From Kiritimatiellia bacterium (lineage in GTDB: Bacteria > Verrucomicrobiota > Kiritimatiellia > UBA8416), in assembly GCA_007126175.1 (NCBI GenBank), contig SLBU01000087.1, forward strand, positions 1-17,250: DNA of 17,250 nucleotides, written 5' to 3'. The position numbers were made by a program, and so were the translations under genes. Positions 13,813 to 17,250 of this stretch are shown here, in pieces. Under the pieces are notes generated by a model. The model did no database searches. It saw nothing but the letters and a program-made list of their open reading frames with translations, and was not told where the DNA came from. How positions within the stretch are numbered: position 1 is the stretch's first letter; each line of letters starts with the position of its first letter.

Positions 13813-13927
13813 ATCGGTATGCAGCATGCGCGAAAGCATGACAAATGTCAATCGGCATTCTCAAAGTATTTTACGGGGCGGATTCGTGCACTTGCAGAGG
13901 ACGCTGGATCCTAGTAGAGTTCGCAGA

Positions 13928-15397
13928 ATGAAAGATCGTTTCCAGAAGATGCAATACCCTTGGCTGCCGTATTTTTTTGCGGATTTCCTGGCAATTACAC
14001 TGGCGTACTATCTGACGATCCTGTTTCGTTTCCGGAGTGGGGTGGGGCGGCGTTTTTATGATTGGGTGACGTTGCTGCTGCTGGAGCAGCCCGCAGGGGA
14101 AGCTGGCGCTTCGTTTGAGCGGTTTTACTACCAGTCGGCATTTCGGATCATTCTGATCCTGACGGCTGTGATCTGTCTGTTGTACGCCTTGCGCCACCTT
14201 TATGCGGGAAGACGTTTTTTGGTACGGCAACCCGAAGCCTGGAACATTTTCGTCTGCAACCTGATTGCGATCGCCATCTTCTATATTTACTGGTACCTGA
14301 CGCGTAATACCTATCACCCACGCAGTTTGTTTGCGTCGTTGATTGTGCTGAATTTTTTGCTGTGTCCTCTTTTGCGTGGGTTCACGCGTTGGGTGTTGGC
14401 TTTGGTACGGCAGAGATGGGGGGTGGATCGTTGTGCGGCGCTTCTGGTTGGTTCGGGGGGCGCGGCCGATGTGTTACAAGAACTCCTGGAAGTTCTCGAA
14501 CCACACGGGGTGTATTGCCGTGCCCGGATATCTACCGTGGCAAAGGTTTCCTTTGCAGATTGGTTCGGGGAGGTTCGTGCGTCTTTGCAACATGACGGCG
14601 TTGCCATGTTGATCGTTGCAGAACCAGATCTGACGGTTGCGCAAATCATGCAGGTTCTGGAGTTGACGTCCGAATTGCGCGTTCCCGTCAAGGTGTTATC
14701 TCCGCATCTGGATGTATTGGTAACAGAAGCCGGGTTGCCTTGCGACATGCTCGAAGGCGTTCCGCTTGTACATTTCCATGTGCCGGCAAACGGTGGGCCT
14801 AGTATGATACGGCGCGGGGTGACGGTGTTGTGGGCGATGTTGTTGCTGGCGTTGTCGGCCCCCGTACTGTTGATCCTTGCTGCGCTGATCCGGTGCACGA
14901 GTCCGGGGCCTGCAATCTTCCGGCAGAAGCGTGTCGGAATCAACCGCAAGCCGTTTTATATCTACAAGTTTCGCACGATGCGGCACCAGGCCGAGGATGA
15001 ACGGTCCAGCATGGAATCGGAGAACGAGAGTAGTGGTGCGTTGTTTAAGATTCGCCGTGACCCCCGCGTTACTTCCGTTGGTCGTTTTTTGCGTCGGTTC
15101 AGCCTGGACGAATTGCCGCAATTGATCAATGTGGTCAAGGGGGAAATGGCGATTGTGGGGCCACGTCCCTTGCCGGAGCGGGATTTTGCGCAATACGAGG
15201 AAGATTGGCACTATATCCGGCATGGTGGCTTGCCGGGGCTAACCTGCCTTTGGCAAATTTCCGGCCGCAGCAATCTCAATTTTCATCAGATGTGTATTCT
15301 GGATATCTATTATTTGCGCAACCACACGTGGATCATGGATGTAAGCATCGCATTGCAAACCGTTCGCATCGTGCTTTTCGGCATTGGCGCCTATTGA
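13928..15397 (+). CDS. Polyprenyl-phosphate sugar-1-phosphate transferase (WbaP/PssY-like, bacterial sugar transferase)
   Basis: This enzyme transfers a sugar-1-phosphate from a nucleotide sugar to undecaprenyl phosphate, starting exopolysaccharide, capsule or O-antigen synthesis at the inner membrane. The 489-residue product has an N-terminal membrane part (about 1-230, several helices, including FFADFLAITLAYYLTILF), a central Rossmann-like CoA-binding-type region with LLVGSGGAADVLQELL, and a C-terminal PF02397 domain. That domain shows SPGPAIFRQKRVGINRKPF, YKFRTM, TSVGRFLRRFSLDELPQL, GEMAIVGPRP and GLTCLWQISGRS. The start is uncertain: the frame is open to 13715, but ATG 13928 is chosen because the membrane domain begins just after it; GTG 13886 and ATG 13838 are alternatives. 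No glycan cluster is visible downstream, so the sugar is unknown. Confidence 0.9.
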   Translation: MKDRFQKMQYPWLPYFFADFLAITLAYYLTILFRFRSGVGRRFYDWVTLLLLEQPAGEAGASFERFYYQSAFRIILILTAVICLLYALRHLYAGRRFLVRQPEAWNIFVCNLIAIAIFYIYWYLTRNTYHPRSLFASLIVLNFLLCPLLRGFTRWVLALVRQRWGVDRCAALLVGSGGAADVLQELLEVLEPHGVYCRARISTVAKVSFADWFGEVRASLQHDGVAMLIVAEPDLTVAQIMQVLELTSELRVPVKVLSPHLDVLVTEAGLPCDMLEGVPLVHFHVPANGGPSMIRRGVTVLWAMLLLALSAPVLLILAALIRCTSPGPAIFRQKRVGINRKPFYIYKFRTMRHQAEDERSSMESENESSGALFKIRRDPRVTSVGRFLRRFSLDELPQLINVVKGEMAIVGPRPLPERDFAQYEEDWHYIRHGGLPGLTCLWQISGRSNLNFHQMCILDIYYLRNHTWIMDVSIALQTVRIVLFGIGAY

Positions 15398-15845
15398 TTT
15401 CGACTGAACTGACTACTAGCATTGACGGGAAGCTGACCGGTCATGTAAACGTGCATTGCGCAGTATCATTGGCCTAGATTGTATTAATCAGCAGTAGTTA
15501 CGGCGATATTCGATAACCGTAATGGAAGGATGGTGATGCTAAAAACACATACTTTTTCAAAATGGGTCCCACCCGGGAGATTCTCACCCCCAAGATTGCA
15601 TATGGCAATCGGGAGGGTCTCCTTTCTGAACGCGATGTGCCCAACGATCTGAAACCCGGCGAAAACTTCGTTCAGCATCTCGACCTCACAGGCCCGGGGC
15701 CATGGTGGGTGGCATATCCCGGCAAGACCCATACCGATGAATCAAGGACATGGGGAACTGGTAGCCGCGCCTTGATCATCCGGTCCGAAAAGGAATGATT
15801 GGCGTCCATGATTCCTGCTTTCCTATTAAACCAGAATCCTTAGGC
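15398..15845. other. 448-bp region without a secure gene
   Basis: It lies between the sugar transferase stop and the sulfatase stop. It contains a 10-bp palindrome (TGACCGGTCA, 15434-15443), a short inverted repeat GATTGC/GCAATC (15594-15610), and two mutually antisense small frames that look partly protein-like. No intrinsic terminator for the transferase, RNA gene or clear promoter is seen. Base composition falls towards the sulfatase side. Confidence 0.6.
15523..15798 (+). pseudogene. Possible gene remnant (unrecognised protein fragment)
   Basis: A frame reading WKDGDAKNTYFFKMG, then GPGPWWVAYPGKTHTDESR and ending RALIIRSEKE looks like the C-terminal piece of a real protein. Its tryptophans, its ordered spacing and its distinct end support this. 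Upstream in the same frame YGDIR is followed by two TAA stops (15514-15522 region), so no intact start exists except an ATG at 15562 without a good ribosome site. On the opposite strand an antisense frame, 15484-15678, begins at an ATG preceded by GAGG and could instead be the real small gene (64 residues). I recognise neither. Confidence 0.25.
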
Positions 15846-15855
15846 CTAAGGATTC
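15834..15855. repeat. 22-bp perfect palindrome overlapping the sulfatase stop codon
   Basis: Two 11-base arms (GAATCCTTAGG and its exact complement) meet at 15844/15845 with no spacer, and CC/GG pairs extend it after one mismatch. The TAG stop of the sulfatase is inside. As RNA it would form a stem with a four-base loop. On the minus strand it is followed by TGGTTTAATAGG, which is not a strong T tract. It may be a weak terminator, a protein-binding site or the scar of an insertion. Confidence 0.8.
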
Positions 15856-17250
15856 GGGAATACTTGATCAAGTAGGTTGGATAATTTTGCAATTTCATCC
15901 TTATACATTGGGTCATCAATTCGATTCATTGTTTCACCGGGATCGAGTTCATAATCATAGAGTTCATACAAAATTTCTGTTTTTCTTCTCCATTCCGTAT
16001 ATCGATACCTGTCTGTCCTGACACTACAGCCTTTATATCCTCCCCTTGCAAACTGGCTGAAGGCCGCTTCTTTTCCAACACTTGTAGAAGGATTGACCAA
16101 AGATTCAACAAAACTCTTCCCCTGGAGATGGCTGGGAATGGACAAGCCCGCCATTTCACATAAAGTCGGATAAATATCGAGTAATTCCACAATGGCTTTT
16201 GTCTTTTTTCCGGAATTTTCGTTATTCGGTTGCCTGATAATTAAAGGCACTCTTGTGCCATTTTCAAAATTTGTGTTTTTTCCAAAAGTAGCTTTATCAA
16301 AAAGATGATATCCATGATCACTGAAAAGAATAACAATTGTATTTTCAGCTAGGTTTAAGTCTTCAAGCGCCTTTAACAATTTCCCTACTTGAGCATCTAC
16401 AAATGATACCGAAGCCAAATAACCTCGGATATATTCCTTTTGTGTTTTTTCGTCGGGCCATAAGTTCCAATTTTTTTCCACACCTACATAGTTTCTCCAT
16501 TCTCCTCCGGGGTTTCTTGCAACATGAGGAGCTCCAATAGGCAATTCGCCGTCTTCTGGCAAACTTATTGAATTCAAGGGATATAAATCGTAATATTTTT
16601 GTGGAGCAATAAAAGGAATGTGCGGACTAAAAAACCCAACAGCCATGAAAAAATTGGTGTCTCTCAATGTATGTAAACGGTCAATCGCATAATCAGCCAA
16701 CATGCCACACAATAATTGATTATCCTCAACGTCAGGTGCTTCCCAAATTTTTGCCTGAACCCATTTGCCTCCTGTTGCCCACCACAGGTCATCTTTTTTC
16801 ACATATCTGCCATCTCGGATCAGTTCTTTTTGAATATCAATATTTTCTTGTGTTCTATAAATTGGATAACAAAGATCTGGCTCAGGCACCCAAGATGGAG
16901 AACTCCATGATATATCATCTCTGTGATGGAAAACCTTTCCTATTGATTCAGCAATGTAGCCGTTTCTTGTAAATTGCTGAGGAAGAGTGATGACATCAGG
17001 TAATTTTGTTCTAAAATGAGTACGAAATCCAGAACCAAATGTGTCAGGGCGAGTGCCAGTAAAAAAAGATTGCCGGGAAGGCACGCAAATTGACTTTTGG
17101 CAATAAGCGTTTAAAAATGTGATTCCTTCACTGGATAATTTATCGATGTTTGGCGAAATGACCCTGCTTTTCCCATAAGAATTAAGTTCTGTTCTAAGGT
17201 CATCAATGATGATCATTAGCACGTTTGGCTTATTTTCTGATTTTACTGCA
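15846..17250 (-). CDS. Sulfatase (iduronate-2-sulfatase-like), N-terminus beyond window edge
   Basis: A sulfatase S1-family enzyme hydrolysing sulfate esters, most like iduronate-2-sulfatase-type bacterial enzymes used on sulfated glycans. The frame is open to the right edge and reads SENKPNVLMIIIDDLR, so only the extreme N-terminus, probably a signal peptide, is missing. The metal-binding Asp pair is in IIIDDLR. CVPSRQSFFTGTRPD carries the Cys (codon 17085-17087) that a maturase converts to formylglycine, followed by HFRTKLPDVITLPQQF and ESIGKVFHH. AVGFFSPHIPFIAP, LFSDHGYHLFDKATFGKNTNFENGTRVPLIIR and a DUF4976-like end near YELYDYELDPGETMN are also typical. The gene is clearly more AT-rich than the rest of the window. 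No maturase gene is present here. Confidence 0.93.
   Translation of the reverse strand, partial: AVKSENKPNVLMIIIDDLRTELNSYGKSRVISPNIDKLSSEGITFLNAYCQKSICVPSRQSFFTGTRPDTFGSGFRTHFRTKLPDVITLPQQFTRNGYIAESIGKVFHHRDDISWSSPSWVPEPDLCYPIYRTQENIDIQKELIRDGRYVKKDDLWWATGGKWVQAKIWEAPDVEDNQLLCGMLADYAIDRLHTLRDTNFFMAVGFFSPHIPFIAPQKYYDLYPLNSISLPEDGELPIGAPHVARNPGGEWRNYVGVEKNWNLWPDEKTQKEYIRGYLASVSFVDAQVGKLLKALEDLNLAENTIVILFSDHGYHLFDKATFGKNTNFENGTRVPLIIRQPNNENSGKKTKAIVELLDIYPTLCEMAGLSIPSHLQGKSFVESLVNPSTSVGKEAAFSQFARGGYKGCSVRTDRYRYTEWRRKTEILYELYDYELDPGETMNRIDDPMYKDEIAKLSNLLDQVFPNP

Noticed and set aside
1..17250. CRISPR arrays, insertion sequences, rRNA genes
   Set aside because: No regularly spaced repeats, transposase-like proteins, paired terminal inverted repeats or rRNA sequences were seen on either strand.

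Overview
The window looks like chromosomal DNA from a G+C-rich, Gram-negative-type bacterium, most plausibly of the PVC superphylum (Kiritimatiellota, Lentisphaerota or Verrucomicrobiota). The pointers are a PUR-type nucleic-acid-binding protein, a LolA-like periplasmic protein, an RRM protein with a glycine tail and an iduronate-2-sulfatase-like sulfatase. This placement is inference from gene content. The + strand is visibly G-rich over about 1-13.4 kb whichever strand is coding, so + is probably the leading strand.

Layout. (1) 1-1014: 3' part of a subtilisin-like protease with a C-terminal beta-type domain. (2) 1113-1199: tRNA-Leu(CAG). (3) 1340-3906: a translation/RNA operon, rpsP-trmD-rplS-rnhB-yraN, with overlapping or nearly touching genes. 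rimM, usually between rpsP and trmD, is absent. (4) 3980-9008, minus strand: six tightly coupled genes encoding a PUR-like protein, a LolA-like exported protein, two CNNM/CBS (CorC/HlyC-type) membrane proteins, a zinc-ribbon/TM/OB-fold protein and a COG1784 (archaeal-type TctA) membrane protein. The joint function is unknown, and this is the best candidate here for an undescribed system. (5) 9130-11049: mutL, divergent from that operon. (6) 10988-13353, minus: an exported YdjY-domain protein whose 3' end overlaps mutL tail-to-tail, and a short rlmN. (7) 13423-13716, minus: an RRM protein with a clear intrinsic terminator. (8) 13928-15397: a membrane polyprenyl-phosphate sugar transferase that starts exopolysaccharide or O-antigen synthesis. 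(9) 15398-15845: about 450 bp with no secure gene, possibly gene remnants. (10) 15846-17250, minus: an AT-rich sulfatase running off the right edge, bounded by a 22-bp perfect palindrome and probably acquired by transfer.

Several housekeeping proteins carry substitutions or losses at normally invariant positions. MutL lacks the consensus endonuclease motifs, TrmD has Glu at the catalytic Asp position, and RlmN lacks its N-terminal domain. These, the six-gene minus-strand operon and the sulfatase boundary are the parts most worth a second look.
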